Source: Monosporascus cannonballus (lineage: Eukaryota > Ascomycota > Sordariomycetes > Xylariales). From it: 64,000 nucleotides of DNA. Position 1 is the stretch's first letter. The number at the start of each line of letters is the position of its first letter. The notes beneath the pieces were generated by a model. It ran no database searches, had not been told where the DNA came from, and saw nothing but the letters and a program-made list of their open reading frames with translations. The position numbers were made by a program, and so were the translations under genes. Below, one piece after another: positions 33,101 to 48,520 of this stretch. The stretch covers positions 558,001-622,000 of the forward strand of contig QJNS01000005.1 of the NCBI GenBank assembly GCA_004154925.1, read 5' to 3'.

Positions 33101-35916
33101 AATAATAATATCGTTCAGTTATCGATAATTAACCATAAATTATAATTTCTTAGTTTTTTAAGTTCGAAAAATATAAGATATTTTGCTAGTAACTTCGAAG
33201 GCCGAATTTATTTTTTTATAACCGATTTTCTAAATATTTTTTTTAAAAATATATAATTCGTTTTTATCAAAATTATAAATAAGGTAAAATTTCGTCGAGT
33301 ATTTTTTTTAAGAATTATTTTATAATTTTATTTGCTATATTTTAGTAATTTAGTATCGAATTTTTTTTGAAAAGTTGTTCGTATTTATAATATTATAATA
33401 ACATATTAATTAGATTTTTTAATTTTTTAAGCTGTTATTCTTGTTATTTTAAATCGTTATTTAATTGCTTTTATTTCGTTTTAATGGTAATAACAATATA
33501 TTATATTTTCTTAATACCCGTTTTTTTGTACCTTATTTTTTTAGGTAATAAAATATTTATTGTATCCTTATGCCTACATTCGTCGTTATTATCGATCGAA
33601 TATTAAAATCTTAATTTTTTTTATTTATTAATAAGGAATAAAACGAATTTTACTTGGCTAATTCTTTCGTTAATTAAAATTCCGTATTGGCGTATTTATA
33701 GTAATCCTAAAATTATATCGTAATTCCCAAGTGGAACGATGTCGAAATTAATCGTTTAATATTATCCTTTAATAAAAATTTCGAAATAATTAATTTCGCG
33801 TATAACTTTTCCCTTATCGTAAGCGAATTCCTAACTTTTGGCATTCGTTATTATATAGGGTTCCAACTTATATCTTTATGGTAATTTAAACTTATTAACC
33901 ATATTTAGTGCAATATAATTTCTGCTTAAAGTTCCGCAGTCTATTATTACGGTATACCAATACGTTCCGATTCGTATGTCCAAAGTAATAAAATCGTTAA
34001 TATCTCCTATTATCGCGTTTAAAACCTTTTTTGAAAGTTTCCCTTAATTCCTTTGGGTTTCGTTATCCTGCGGCTTTTTTATAAGTAACTTTTTTCTTTT
34101 AATTCTTATTCGAATTTATCGAACCTTATTTATGTTTTTTCGTTTAATATATTAAGCTGCTATATTTATTGCTGTTATCGATATATTATTTCTTTAAGCC
34201 GTATTAATTATTTCTGGTTTTTTGCAGTTTTTTTCCCTATTAAGTAAATTGTTTTTTTATATTTACAACTATATCCCATTATATGTCGTTTTAATTATCG
34301 TTTTAAAGATTTCTTATAAATTAACATATCTTTTCCTTAATGGCCTTTTTTTTTAGAAATCTGTAATAAATACTAATTAAAAATAAAAATCCGTAATAAT
34401 TTTTTAATAATATTTTTTTACCGTACGCTGGATTAACTTTTTTTCCGTTTAATAATTATATTATTTATAATAATAAAAAGGGTGTTTTTACGGGTATTAT
34501 TTTCTTTTAGGCCAACCTTTTGCTTTAACTTGTTATTGGATATTTCCTGGGGCTATAATTCGAAATTATTAATATTATTACTTATTATTCTTGTTATACC
34601 CGGTACGGTTTGGAAAACCGAATCCCTTATAATATATTCGGGTAATTCGTGCGTAAATATGTTATTTTTATTTTTCGTAATCGGAATATTTTCGTCGTCG
34701 ACAGTGTATAACGTATATTTTATCGTATTAATTAGGTATTCCGGGGCAAAGTTTTTTTATTTAATCCCGGTATTCGTATAGCTATCTTTATAACGCCTTT
34801 TGCTATGTTCGTAATGCTTATCGAGCTAGCTTTTTAGCTTTTTGCATTTTTCGTCAAATCTTTTATCGTAATAATCTCGATTAGGTTTTTTATTATAAGC
34901 CTGATATGTACTTAGCTTAAATTATATTAATAGTTTTGTTATCGTTTTCTTAATTATTCTTAAATTATTTTTCCGGTATAAAGGTTTAGTTATTTTATCG
35001 TGGCTTTTTGGGTTTTCTATATTTATAGGCCTTATATCCCATTTTACCACAGTTAAAATATTTAATTTAACTCCAATTTTGTTTGTAGGTAACGCCGAGT
35101 TCCATAAGTCCTGGCGCCGTTTTATATGAAATAAAAGGTACGTTTTTTTTCCTTTAATTAAATTTGTTATATCCCGAACGTAAGGTATATTATCTTTTTT
35201 TTCCTATTATTTTGTAAACTGTTAGTTATTAATCTTAATTACTTTAATAATATATTGGTTTAAATTAATTAATCGTTTAATCCGAATAATCTTATTTTTC
35301 ATATTATTTTTTAACCCTTTATAATATATATCGATAAGGGTATTAGCTTTATCGTTTCCCCATCCTGCCTTAGCCGCAAAATCTTTGAAGGTTACGGCGT
35401 ATTTGGACGTAGGTTTTTTTATTGGAGTTATAGGAATTATTAAACTGTTAATCGTTTTTTATCCGGATTGCCGAAATTATCGCGCATTTTATTTTCGAAA
35501 TTAATATAAGTTAAAAAAATCTTATTTATAAAATTTTCCTTATTTGCTTTTTTTATTTCCAGGAAATTTCTTATAATAGGCTTAAATTAATTAGCCGTAT
35601 TTCCTATTAAGCATGCTTTTACTACTAGAACTATATCCGTTAAGTTATTAAAATTTAGGAAGCGAAAGTAAACTTGTATCTAAGTTAAGAAGGTTTAAGG
35701 GTTACCTTTTTTATCGTAAGGTTTTAATTTTTTTTGGCTTTATGCGAACTAAAGAAAATTAGGCAGGTATAGCCTTAAATTGTCGGACTTTTTTTTCTAA
35801 TTCCCGAATTCGAACCTAAAACTGTTAAATAAAGGTTTTCTAAATGCTGGTCGATATTTTAACAATATTAAGTATTGCTTAAAGTTTAACAGTATTATTA
35901 AATAAAAACTTGTAAC

Positions 35917-36292
35917 GTATAACGGCTTAAATAGTTTAACCAATTATTAAACCTTAAGTCGATAGGTCTATGTTAATAGAATTATCGTGGGAATTTAAGT
36001 AATAAATATAATAACGTATTATGTTTCGTAATATCAAAGGCATTTTAAATAATAAATTATTATTGTAAGCTAAAGTTATTTAAATTATGGAATTAATAAA
36101 CGTATATATCCTTTTTCTTTTTGACTTAATTACTTATAATTACGTCGTTAATCATAATTACGATTATTTGGGATTACCTTTGATCACTGATGATCACTGG
36201 CTTGGCAGTGATCACCGTCACGTAATCCGGAAGGTGGCCCGTATGCTCCTGCCTGACCGTTTCTTGGGACCGGAGCTTGTCGGGTCGTAACA
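35917..36292 (-). repeat. 5' LTR of element A
   Basis: 376 bp. On the plus strand it starts tataacggc (a RIP form of tgtgacggc) and ends gggtcgtaaca. The U3-side half keeps GC-richer blocks (gatcactgatgatcactggcttggcagtgatcaccgt, a strong inverted repeat, and ggtggcccgtatgctcctgcc). Confidence 0.85.
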
Positions 36293-36586
36293 AATAGATA
36301 TAGTAATCGTGTTACGTCTCGTAATTTCAAAGGTGCTTTAGGTAACGATATTATATTATAAACCGAAGTTATTTAAATTATGGAAATAATAAGTGTATAT
36401 ATCCTTTTCCTTTTTGGCTTAATTACTTGTAATTACGCCGTTAGTAATAATTACGATAATTTAGAATTACTTTTAATTATTAATAATTACTGGCTTGTCA
36501 GTAATTACCGTTACGTAATTCGAGAAATAACTCGTATGCTCCTTATCTGACCGTTTCTTAAGACCGGAGCTTATCGGGTCGTAATA
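36293..36586 (-). repeat. Second part of the split 3' LTR of element B
   Basis: It begins aatagatatag, exactly where the LTR fragment at 29382-29468 stops, and ends gtcgtaata (RIP form of gtcgtaaca). Confidence 0.8.
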
Positions 36587-36640
36587 TAATTTCCCCCCTT
36601 TCAAAATTTTGTCCTTAAGATTTTTTTTCTTTTTTTTCGT

Positions 36641-36853
36641 TTGATAAGTATCTTGTTTTTGTTTTTAATTATGTTATCTCGTATTTCCAAAATTTGTCGC
36701 GTTCCTCGTTCTTTTACCGTTCGTCGTACTGACCTCGTAAAAGCCTTTAACGAATTTGGTTACGAAATTATGCCTTGCTCTTATTATTTTTCGAAAAATA
36801 TAAAATATAAAATAATGGAAAATATTTTAAGGTATATGGAATATATTAATTAA
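36641..36853 (+). pseudogene. Antisense cysteine-motif open frame next to the 3' LTR of B
   Basis: It matches the frame at 29954-30199: RISKICRVPRSFTVRR, then AFNEFGYEIMPCSYYF and RYMEYIN. It is the less mutated of the two copies and keeps two cysteines that are Tyr in A. It is open over 70 codons in DNA where the sense strand is full of stops. Confidence 0.5.
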
Positions 36854-39800
36854 GGTCGATTTTATGATAATACCGGTATATCCATTTTTTCTTTTAAAAT
36901 ATTTGTTATAAACATTATTATTTGGAACGTAAAAAAATACTTATTAAAAAGCGATTATTAAAGTTTTAATAGTTTTATCTTAAAGCGTAACGTAAATATT
37001 AGAAAAAAATAAATAAAATTGTTTTTAGTTTTATTCGTTTACGTAAATAAAAGGTATTAATTCGTTCGAAAATTATTATTATGGTATAACATAAATTCTA
37101 TTCGTTAAACAAACTAAAAAAATAAAAACGTTAAAAATAAAAATAATTGGAGGCCGCCGTTATAGTTATTACGTTAATATATATTATGGTTAATTAGCCC
37201 GATATCCCGATTACCGATTAATTGGTTATTAATTAAGATACGCCCGTTATTACTGGTAAAAACTTTTTAATAAACGCTAAACGTTAATAAAGCTTTTAAT
37301 AAGTTTTTAAATATTTTCGGAATCTGGATATTTTTTCCATTTAATTAGGTACTAAGTACATCTATTTTATTTTCATATATTAAAGATTTTCTTTATTTTG
37401 TATGCTTATTCGTCTTTTATTTCCGTATCGTCTTATACCGTATATATTTTAATTATTTTTGTTCTTAATTTAAGTAAAATAATATAAAAAATAAAATTGA
37501 ATTTAACTTTTGGTAAAAATTCCAATTGGTTATTATTTTCTAAGATTTTCTGGGCAATTTTATATAGATCGATATATTTAAAATCAAAGTTTTTGTTAGG
37601 TTTTTTTGTTTAAATGTTTTTAATAACGAAAAAAACTATTTCCTTCTTTTCGAAAATTAATTCTTTTAACCTTTTTTAATTATAATACTTACTTATTTGA
37701 TTTCGTACAAATTCTAATTCCGTCTTTATTTTTTGATATAACTATTATAATTATTTTAACGTAAAAATTATTTTAATATTAATTAAACCGTTATCGCGTA
37801 TTTTTCTATAAATCTTTGGAATAAAACCAAAATTTGCGTTCGCAAGTATTATCTTAATATCTTTATAATAATTAATATTATAAGTTAATTATGCGATTAA
37901 TAATTTCTTAATTTAATATTTTTATTCGTAATTAATGTAATATCGTAAATAAGTTTTTAAAATTTAATTTATTCGTTTTATTAATTTATTTATTTAAGAT
38001 TTAAATACTTTAAATAATTTATAATTTAAATCGATTTATGTTATTGAAACTTATTAAAATTTCGATACGAAAATTAATCCATTATTTAATATAATTTCCG
38101 TTAATAATTCGTATATGTTAAATATATATTTAAAAAAATATATGCCAATTATTCGGCGTTTATATCCTTATGATATAATAAAAAATAAAAAGATTTTATA
38201 AATCGGTTAACGATTACTAAAATATTATCGTAATATATTCCTATAATTAAATTTTTTAATATAAAAAATTTAAAAATAAAATCGAATATGATTAAATATT
38301 ATAATTATTTTATGATTAGTAATAGTTATAATTTTCCGTATAATTTATATTATTAAATCTTAATTTTAACGCAAATATCGTATTGCTATATAATTTTTTA
38401 TAGCGTTAATTTTATTTTAAAAAAGAAATATTTATATTAAAGTTATTTTAAAGTTTTATAAATCCCTAAATATTTATATAATTAATATTCGTATATTTCG
38501 CATACTAAATCCTTGAAATATTCCTTTAAAATTTAAATTTTATTCGTTTTTTTAATTTTTTGGAAAATTATCGTTATATTGCTAAATCCTTTAATAGATA
38601 TCGAAAAATACTACCCGAATCGTTAAAATCTATCGTAAACGTAAATATTTTTCTTTAATAATATTAAAAATTGTATAACTAATCTTAATTAATTTTTTTC
38701 GAGGTTTAATCGCCTGCTTAAAATATTTACTTTGCCGTTTTCTAAATGTTTTTATAAATAATAACCAAATCAGAATTCGCCAATTTATCCGCATATTTTA
38801 ATTATTATCTTATAAATTTCCTAATTATAATAAATCGGGTAAAATTTTAATAATCCGTATAAACCTTAACTTAATACAAATTTCCTTTTACAAAGTACTT
38901 AAACTTTTAAAATCCCATAATAATAACCATAAGATTTTTATTTAAAATACGGTAATTAAACTTGGCTTTTTTTAATTTATACGAAAAAAATATAATAAGA
39001 TATAATTTGCCTTAATTATTTCGTTATCCGATTATTACGCTTAACGCGTAATACGAAATATCGGTTTCTAATTTAACGGAACGGTTTAAATCGTACATCA
39101 TTAATACTGGTTCGTTAATAATTACATTCTTAATATTTTGAAATATTTTTTCCATATCTGGCGTCCATTTAAATTCCTTTTTTTTTCGTAAAATTCGTTA
39201 AAAATATAATTATTTTGTTAAAATTTCGAATAAATTTCCTGTAATAGTTGGCGAGTCCAAGGAATACCTATATCTCCTTAACCGTTATTAATATTTATTA
39301 TTTCGTAATTACAGCGATTTTCTTAAAATTTATCCTAATATATCTTAAGATAATAATATATTCCAGATATTTTATTTTTTACATATAAAATTAATTCTTT
39401 TCTGCATTAACAAATAACCTTACGTTTTATAAAGTTTAAAAAATCTTATAAACGTATTTTACGTATATTTTTTTTATTTTCGAAAAAATGAAAATGTCGT
39501 CGAAATAACAAATAACAAAAATATCAAAGTATTTTCGTAATACATAATTAACTAATAAAGAATTACTAATACGTTCGTAAATCCTTTTAATATAACCAAA
39601 TATTGAAACAATTCGTATTTTATCCTAAAAATTATTTTTTATTTGTATTCTTTCTTAATCCTAATAAGGTTATATTTATTTTTAAATCCGATATTATAAA
39701 TTATTTAATTTTATAAAATTAATTTTGTATTTTTATAATTACGGATGATAATATTTAATCCTAAATAATAATATCGGTTAATTGTTAATAATTAATTATA

Positions 39801-42581
39801 AATTGCAATTTTCCGTTTTTTTTAATACGAAAAATAAAAAATATCTTATTAATAATTTCGAAAACTAAATCCATCTTTTTTATAGCTAATTTTCCAGGTA
39901 CTTTCTAAGAATACGTAATTCGTTTTTATTAAAGTTATAAATAAAGCAAAACTTTATCGAAAATCCTTGTTTAAGCATTATTTCATAATTTTATTCGTTA
40001 TGTTCTAGTAATTTTATATTAAGCTTTTTTTTAAAAAGCTGTTTATATTTGTAATATTAAAATAATATATTAATTAAGTTTTCTAGTTCCTAAAGTTATT
40101 ATTCTTATTATTTTAAATCGTTATTCAATTATTTTAATTTTGCTTTCATAGTAATAATAATATATCGTATTTTTTTTAATACCCGTTTCTTTTTAGTTTT
40201 ATTCCTTTAAGTAATAAGGTATTTGTCGTATTTTTATACCTATATTTATTATTATTATTAATTAAATATTAAAATCTTAATTTCTTTTTATTTGTTAATA
40301 AGATATAAGGTAAATTTTATCTAATTAAATTTTCTATTAATCAAAATTCCGTATTAACATATCCATAATAATCCTAAAATTATATCGTAATTCATAAATA
40401 AAACGATATCGAAATTCACCGTTTAATATTATTTTTTAATAAAAATCTTAAAATCATTAATTTCGTATATAATTTTTTCGTTATCGTAATCGAATTCTTG
40501 ATTTTCGGCATTCGTTATTATATAAGGTTTTAATTTATATTTCCATAACAATTTCAACTTATTAACCATATTTGGTACAATATAATTCCCGCCCAAAATT
40601 TCGCAATTTATTATTGCAATATATTAATACGTTCCGATTTATATTTTCAAAATAAAAAGGTTATTAACGTTTTTTATTATCGTATTTAAAGCCTTTTTTA
40701 AAAGTTTCTTTTAATTTCTTTAGGTTTTATTATCTTGCGGCTTTTTTATAAATAATCTTTTTTAACTCCTATTTAAATTTATCGAACATTATTTATGTTT
40801 TTTTATTTAATACGCTTAATTATTATATTTATCGTTATTGCCGGCGTATTATTCCTTTAAATTATATTAATTATTCCTAATTATCTTATAAAACTTTTTC
40901 TTATTAAATAAATTATTTTCTTATATTTGCAATTATATCTTATTATATGTTATTTTAATTATCGTTCCAAAGATTGCCAATAAACTAACATATTTTTCCC
41001 TTAATAACTTTTTTAAAGATCCGTAATAAATGCTAATTAAAAATAAAAATCCGTAATAATTTTCTACTAATATTTTTTTACCGTACGCTGGATTAATTTT
41101 TTTTATTTAGTAATTATATTATCTATAATAGTAAAAAGGGTTTTTTTGCAGGCATTATTTTTCTTCGGGCCAGCTTTTTATTTCGGCCAACTGCTAAATA
41201 TTTCTTAAGGCTATGGTTCGAAATTATTAATACTATTATTTATCGTTTTTATTATCTTTAACACAATTTAAAAAATCCAATCCTTTATAATATATACGGA
41301 TAATTTATTTGTAAATATATTATTTCCATTTCTCGTAATTGGGATATTCTCGTTATTAACAATATATGACATATATTTTGCCGTATTAATCAAAAGTTCC
41401 GGGATAAACTTTTTCTATCTAATTCTAATATTCGCGTAATTATTTTCGTAATGTTTTTTATTATATTCGTAATACTTATTAAGCTAACTTTTTAGCTTTT
41501 TGCATTTTTCGTCGAATTTCTTATCGTAATAATTCCTATTAAGTTTTTTACCGTAAACCTCTTATATTCTTAGCTTAAATTATTTTAATTACTTTATTAT
41601 TATTTTTGAATTATTTCTGGATTATCTTTCCGGTATAAGGGTTTAATTATTTTATTATAACTTCTTAAACTTCTTATATTTATAGGCCTTATATCCCATT
41701 TTGCCATAATGAAAACATTTAATCTGGCTTTAATCTTATTTATAAGTAACGCCGAATTCTATAAGTCCTAGCGCTGTTCCGTAAAAAATAAAAAATATAT
41801 TTCGTTTTTTCCCTTAATTAAACTTATTATATCCCAAATATAAAACATATTATCCCTTTTTTTCTTATCGTTTTTCAAACTGTCAATTATCGATCTTAAT
41901 TACCTTTACGATATACCGGTCCAGGATTATTAATTATTTAATTTAAAAAATTTTATTTTTTATATTATCTTTTAACCTTTTATAAAATATATTAATAAAA
42001 ACGTCGGCTTTATCGTTTTCCCATCCTGCATTAGCTGTAAAACTTTTAAAGATTACGGCATACTTAAATACGGGTCTTTTTTATTAAAATTACAAAAGTT
42101 ACTCGGCCATAAATCGTTTTTTATCCAGATTACAGAAATTATTATGTACTTTATTTTCGAAATTAATATAAAAGGAAAAATTCTTATTAATAAAATATTT
42201 TTTATTTAACTTTTTTACCTTTAAGAAGTTTTTCATAATAAGTTCAAATTAATTAACCGTATTTTTCGTTAATTATATTTTTATTATTAGGATTATATCC
42301 GCTAAATTATTTAAGTCCAAATACCGAAAATAAATTTATACCTAAATTAAAAAGATTTAAAGGTTACCTTTTTTATCATAAGGTTCCGGTTTCTTTGGCT
42401 TTATGCAGGCAAAAAAGGGTTAAGTAAATAACATAACCCTAAATTATTAAACCTTTTTTTCTAGTTCCCGAATTCGAGCCCAAAATTATTAAATAAAGGT
42501 TTTCTAAATGCTAATCGACATTTTAACAGTATTAAGTATTACTTAAAATCTAAGGATATTATTAAATAAAAACTTATAACG

Positions 42582-42957
42582 TATAACGGCTATACAGTTT
42601 AACCAATTATTAAACCTTAATCGTACGGGTTTATATTAACAAAAATATCGTAGAAATCTAAGCAATAAATACAATAATCGTATTACGTCTTATAATTCCA
42701 AAAGTACCTTAAGTAACAATATTATATTGCAAACCGAAACTATTTAAACTATAAAAATAATAAACGTATATATCTTTTTCTTTTTTTGTTTAATTATTCG
42801 TAATTACGCCGTTAATAATAATTACGATTATTTGGGATCACCTTTAATTATTAATAATCACTGACTTATTAGTAATTACCGTCACGTAACTCGGAAGGTG
42901 GCCCGTATGCTCCCTGCCTGACCGTTTCTTGAGATCGGAGCTTGTCGGGTCGTAACA
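42582..42957 (-). repeat. 5' LTR of element B
   Basis: 376 bp, from tataacggc to gggtcgtaaca, with GAAAA directly after it. It carries the ctatacag variant that ties it to 29382-29468. Confidence 0.85.
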
Positions 42958-45900
42958 GAAAAGGAAAAAACGAAGTTTTGCCTTTTTGCGAAAAAGTTCT
43001 TCGACGTCTGGATATTATAAACGAACGAATTTTCCAGCTTAAAAAAATAATAACGACTTTATAACGTACTTTTAAATTACCTATAAAAAGCTTAAGGAAA
43101 AAAAGATTTTCGAAACCGAAAAACCTTTTTAAACGAATTAAATTATTTAATTAAATTTTACAAAAAAATTCGAAAACTTTTTTAAATTTTTAAAGCTAAA
43201 ATATTTGGATTAAACTTTAATTAAATTATAATAATTTGTAATTAAATATTAAATATATTTCGGATATTTTCTTATTTAATTAATTATATTTATTATGCGA
43301 TTCGAATTTATAATTAAACGATTTTTCGAAAATATAATTATTTGATATAAATCCGTTATAAAAAACGAAATCCTAAAATAATAAGAATATATAATAATTA
43401 TAAGCAATTTAAATAAATATTAACGAAACTTTTCGGAATTAAAAAAGCAAAAGCCGAAATATCAATTTAATAATTATAATAAAAGAAATTATTATTTTAT
43501 TACGGCAGCATATTTATTTAATTAACTTTTAAGTTAAATTAAAAATGAAGAATATTAATAATCAAATTTTTCGTTAATTTTAAGAAAATATAAATTTCTT
43601 TAAATTTAATCCGCTTAATTATTTATCGGATTATATTATTATAATATTTAAGATTAACGATTAATAATATGCTTAACGTATTAAAAGTATTAAAAACATG
43701 ATAATAACTTTCAATTTACGGCTAATATTAATACTTTTTAACATAATAATATTTCCCATAATACGAAATTAGAACTTACGAAATTAAGAGTTATTTATAA
43801 AGAAATTTAAAATTAAACTAAATACTTTAATTATAATAAAATAAGGCATAAGGTATTATAATATAAGACGCCTAAAAGCTCTCGCCAGAATAATTGAAAA
43901 CCTGTACCCGAAGGATAATTCAAAAATAGCTAAAGGAATAAAAACAAATCCATTAAAATAATCCGGCCTAAGTACGTACCAGGCCTTCTATGGCAAAAGG
44001 TCTAACAAAAACTATTACGATAAGAAATCCGACGAAAAATACGCGAAGCCAGGAAGCTGGTTCGATAAATATTACGGACATAACAAAAAACATTATAAGA
44101 ATAATTACGAGAATTACAGAGTTAAACCGAAAAAGTTTATTCCGGAACTTTTAACAGGTACTGCAAAATATACGTTATATATTGCCGACAAGGAAAATAG
44201 GTTAACTATAAAAAATAAAAATAATATATTTACGGAAAGACTATTAATATATATTATAAAATATTTGATTGTCGAAATCAAACCCGAAATAATAAAAACG
44301 ATAAATAATAGTATCAATATTTTCGATTTATAACCCCAAAAAATAATATTCGCCAATTTGCTATGGCAAAAGGGTAGCCCGAAAATAAGCAATATCCGCC
44401 AAAAAACCTGGTTATTATTATAATTAACATAATTAATAAATACAAAAAATTTAATTTAGCATATAATAATAAAGCATTATTAAAAGCTATTACGGATCTT
44501 TATTTTCAAGTAATATTTATTATAAATTTCGACGAAACAAAACCATTAAGAATACGGTAATTTATAAGAAAGCTTTATAACGATAATTAAAATAATACGT
44601 AAGAAAATGGAATTATAAATATAACAATATTATTTATTTAATAAGGAAAAAACTTATAACGAAATTAAAAGCAATTAATATAATTCGAAAACAGTAGTAT
44701 GCCAGCAATAACGATAAATATAGCAATTTAATGGGCTAAATATAAAAATATAAATAAAGTGTAATAAATTAAAAAAATATTAAAAGAAAGAAAATATTTA
44801 TAAAAAAGCCGCAAAATAACGAAATTTAACAGAAATAAAGGAAATTCCTAAAAAGGTTTTAAACGTAACGATAACAGCCGTTAATAACGTTATTATTTTA
44901 AAAATACCATTGGGAACGTATTAATATACGGTAATAGTAAATTGCGGAACTTTGGGCGAAAATTATATTACATTAAATATAATCAATAGATTTAAATTAT
45001 GATAGGGATATAAATTAAAACCTTATATAACGACAAATGCTGAAAGTTCGGAATTAGTTTACGATAACAGGAAAATTATACGCGAAATTAATTATTTCGA
45101 GAGTTTTGTTTAAAAATGATAGTAAATAATTTATTTCGATATCGTTTTATTCGAAAATTACGATATAATTTTAGGATTATTATGGATACGCTAATACGAA
45201 ATCTTGACTAATAAAAAGATTGGCCAAATAAGGTTCGTTTAATTTTTTATCAATAAATTATAAATAAAAAACTAAATCTTAATATTCGTTGAGTAATAAC
45301 GACAAATATAGATATAAGGTTACGAAAAAAACGTTATTACTTAAAGGGACAAAATATAAGAAAAGAAAATTAGTATCCAAGAAAAATACGACATATTATT
45401 ATTATTATCAAAACGAAATTAAAGTAATTAAACAAGGATTTAAAATAGAAGTCCCAGAAATTAGAAGATTTAAGTAATATATTATTATAATATTACAAAT
45501 ACAAATAGCTTTTTATAAAAGAATGCGACACGAAATTATTCAAATATAATAAATAACCCATGAAATAATCCTAAAAAAAGGATCTTTGACGAAGTTCTAC
45601 CTTATTTATAACGTTAATAAAAATAAATTACGCATTTTCAAAACATATCTAGAAAACCGGTTATAAAAAAATAAATTCGACCTTTAGAATTACTAATAAA
45701 ACATCTAGTATTTTTTGTACTTAAACAAAATTAAAAAATTACCACTCATAATTAATTATCAATAATTAAACGACGCTATTGTTAGAAATTAAGTACTGTT
45801 ACCCCCAATTACGGAAATAAAGGACCTATTTTACGGTGCCAAATAGTTTACAGCATTCGATGTTAGCAATAAATATAACTTTCTTAAAATCAAAAAAGAA

Positions 45901-48339
45901 TACAAATAAAAAACAACCTTTTAAATAAAATACAAAATTCTTTTAAATATTTGGTTATATTAATATGATTTACGAATGTACTAGCAACGTTTTAAAAGAT
46001 AGTTAATTACGTATTACGAAAATATCTCGATATTTTCGTCGTTTGCTATTTCGACGACATTTTTATTTTTTTAAAAACGGAAAAAGTATATATAGAATAC
46101 GTTTATAAGATTTTTCGGGCTTTACAAAACGCAAGGTTACTAATCAACGCAAAAGAAAAATCAGTTCTATAAATAAAATATAACATATCTGAAATATATT
46201 ATTATGCTAAAACATATCAAAATAAACCTTAAAAAATCGTTATAATTACAAAATAACAAATATTAATCATTATTAAGAAAATACAGGTATTTTCTGAATT
46301 CGCCAATTATTATAAAAGGTTTATTCCAAATTTTAGCAAAATAATTATATCTTTAACGAACCTTACCAAAGAAGTAAAAAAAGTTTAAATAAATATTTAA
46401 AATAAACATATGTTTTAAAATATCAAAAATATAATTATCAACGAATCAGTATTAATTATATACAATGTAAACGGTTTCGTTAAATTAAAAACCGATATTT
46501 CAGATTATACGTTAAACGTAATAATCGGATAACGGGATAAATTAAACAAATTATACCTTATTATATTTTTTACATAAATTAAGAGAAGTCGAACTTAATT
46601 ACGGTATTTCGGATAAGGAATTTATGACTATTATTGTAATATTCCGAGAATTTAAGCATTTTTTAGAAGAAAGTTTATATTAAGTTAAAGTTTATACGGA
46701 CTATTAAAATCTTATCCGTTTTATTATTACCAAAAGATTTATAGGACGATAATTACAATACGTAAAGATATTAGCGAATTTCGATTTCGTTATTATCTAT
46801 AAAAAAGGCTTAAAAACCGGTAAAGCTGATATTTTAAATAAATACCCAAATTTCGAAAAGAAATTAATTAAAGTTAATTGTATAATTTTGGATATTGTTA
46901 TAAAGAAATATTTACGCTTATAACAAATTACAATAATTCGTGTAATATCCTTTGATAAATATTAAAGAATTTAATAATATAATAACGGTTTTCTTAAAAC
47001 CCAGAAAACAAATAAAAAATATGTTTCAGAAAAATACTAAAAGGATTTAATACGAAAAATATACGAAAACCAATTACATAAATATCCGGAAATTTACAAA
47101 ACTTTAAAACGGTTTCAACGTACATATTTTTATTACAAATAAAATTAATAATACGAAAAATCATATAGCATTATAATATTTACGCTAGAACGAAACCTCG
47201 ACGACATAAGCTATATAAAAAATTACCGGTATTATTAGCTGAAAGGCGATTATAATATTTAGTTATATTTAATTTTATTATCAAATTTCTTATGTTAAAA
47301 AATTCAGTTATAGGAATATATTACGATAACATTTTGGTTATCGTCAATCGATTCACAAAAGTTTCTTATTTTTTACCATATTATAAGGATAAAAACACCG
47401 AATAAATAATATATATTTTCGTTAATCATATTGTTATTGTATACGGATTACTAATAAAAGTTTTCTCGGATAAAGAATCGATATTTAAATTTAAGTTTTA
47501 ACAAAGTTTTATAGTATAAATCCATTTAAATTCTAAATTATTGAATATTTTTAAATTATAAACTAATAAGTAAATAAAACGAATAAACAAAATTTTAAAA
47601 ACTTATTTACGACATTATATTAATTAGAAACAGAATAATTAGATTACAAAATTACTTATTATGTAATTTACTTATAATATTAATTATTAGAAAAATATCA
47701 AAATAATATTTAAGAATAGAAATTTTGGTTTTTTTCCTGAAATTTACAAAAAATATACGATAACCATCCGATTAATATTAAAATACCTTTTATATTAAAA
47801 TAATCATAATAATTATATCAAAAAGTAAAAACTCAATTTAAATTCGCATATAACCAAATAAATAAATACTATAATTAATAAAATTAAAAGAATTAATTTT
47901 CGAAAAAGGGAAAATAATTTTGTTTTTTATTAAAAATATTTAAATTAAATAACGTAATAAGATTTTCGATTTGAAATATAGATCGGTTTATATAAATTTA
48001 TCAAAAACATCTAAAAATAATTATAAATTAAATTTTGACCGAAAGTTAAATTTTATTTAATTTTCTACGATTTTTATTCGAATTAATAACAAATATAATT
48101 AAAATACCTACAGTATAAAACGATATAAAAATAAAGAATAAATAGATATATAAGGTAAAAAAGTTTTCGACATACGAAAACAAAACGAATTTACCAAGTA
48201 CTTAATCAAATAAAAAAATACCTAAATTTTAAAAATATCTATAAATCTGCTAAAAATCTTATTGGCGCCCAGCGCCTATTAAAGAACTTTTACTAATAAC
48301 GGCAGGGCCACCGAAAAGAATTACGTTCTAATTCACGTT

Positions 48340-48520
48340 TACGATAGGATCGGAAAAGTAAGACCATTCGGGTAATACGGCGCGAAGCTCGGTTTCCAGA
48401 CGTTTACGTTTCGTTTCCAAACGATCGGCCTTTTCTTATTTCTCCAATTTATTTAGGAACTAAGAACCTCGGTTAACCATTTTCAAATCTTTTTTGTAAA
48501 GGAAATCTTATTCAATAGGA
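48340..48520 (-). pseudogene. Antisense reading-frame remnant in element E, weakly RIP-mutated
   Basis: This GC-richer island lies between pol and the 3' LTR of E. Its minus strand reads KMVNRGS, then EKADRLETKRKRLETELR and AVLPEWSYFSDP. It occupies the place where A and B carry their antisense Cys-motif frames and looks like the C-terminal helical part of the same protein type. Confidence 0.45.

Larger units (their letters stand above)
29469..36292 (-). mobile_element. Element A: Ty3/gypsy retrotransposon inserted in the LTR of B
   Basis: Coding strand is minus. 3' LTR 29469-29931, internal region 29932-35916 (about 6.0 kb), 5' LTR 35917-36292 (376 bp). The target duplication AATAG is at 29464-29468 and 36293-36297. 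B's LTR resumes in register immediately after A ends. The polypurine tract is the reverse complement of 29932-29948 and abuts the 3' LTR. The reverse-transcriptase Asp-Asp box is on the minus strand near 32826-32850. Its LTR variant reads cttaggcgg/cttaaatag, unlike B's ctatgcgg/ctatacag. Heavily RIP-mutated and inactive. Confidence 0.82.
29382..42957 (-). mobile_element. Element B: Ty3/gypsy retrotransposon inserted in E, itself interrupted by A
   Basis: Coding strand is minus. The 3' LTR is split: 29382-29468 and 36293-36586. Internal region 36587-42581 (about 6.0 kb); 5' LTR 42582-42957 (376 bp). The target duplication GAAAA is at 29377-29381 and 42958-42962. The polypurine tract (reverse complement of 36587-36604) abuts the 3' LTR and fixes orientation. 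The reverse-transcriptase Asp-Asp box is on the minus strand near 39488-39515. The first LTR fragment reads ctatgcgg where the right LTR reads ctatacag, a pure G-to-A difference, which shows they belong together. Stop codons throughout make it inactive. Confidence 0.85.

Noticed and set aside
34482..34781. Hydrophobic 99-codon plus-strand frame in element A, and a similar minus-strand frame at 44114-44392 in E
   Set aside because: They are equivalent positions antisense to pol in two oppositely oriented copies. Hydrophobicity follows from AT-rich codons, so these are shadows.
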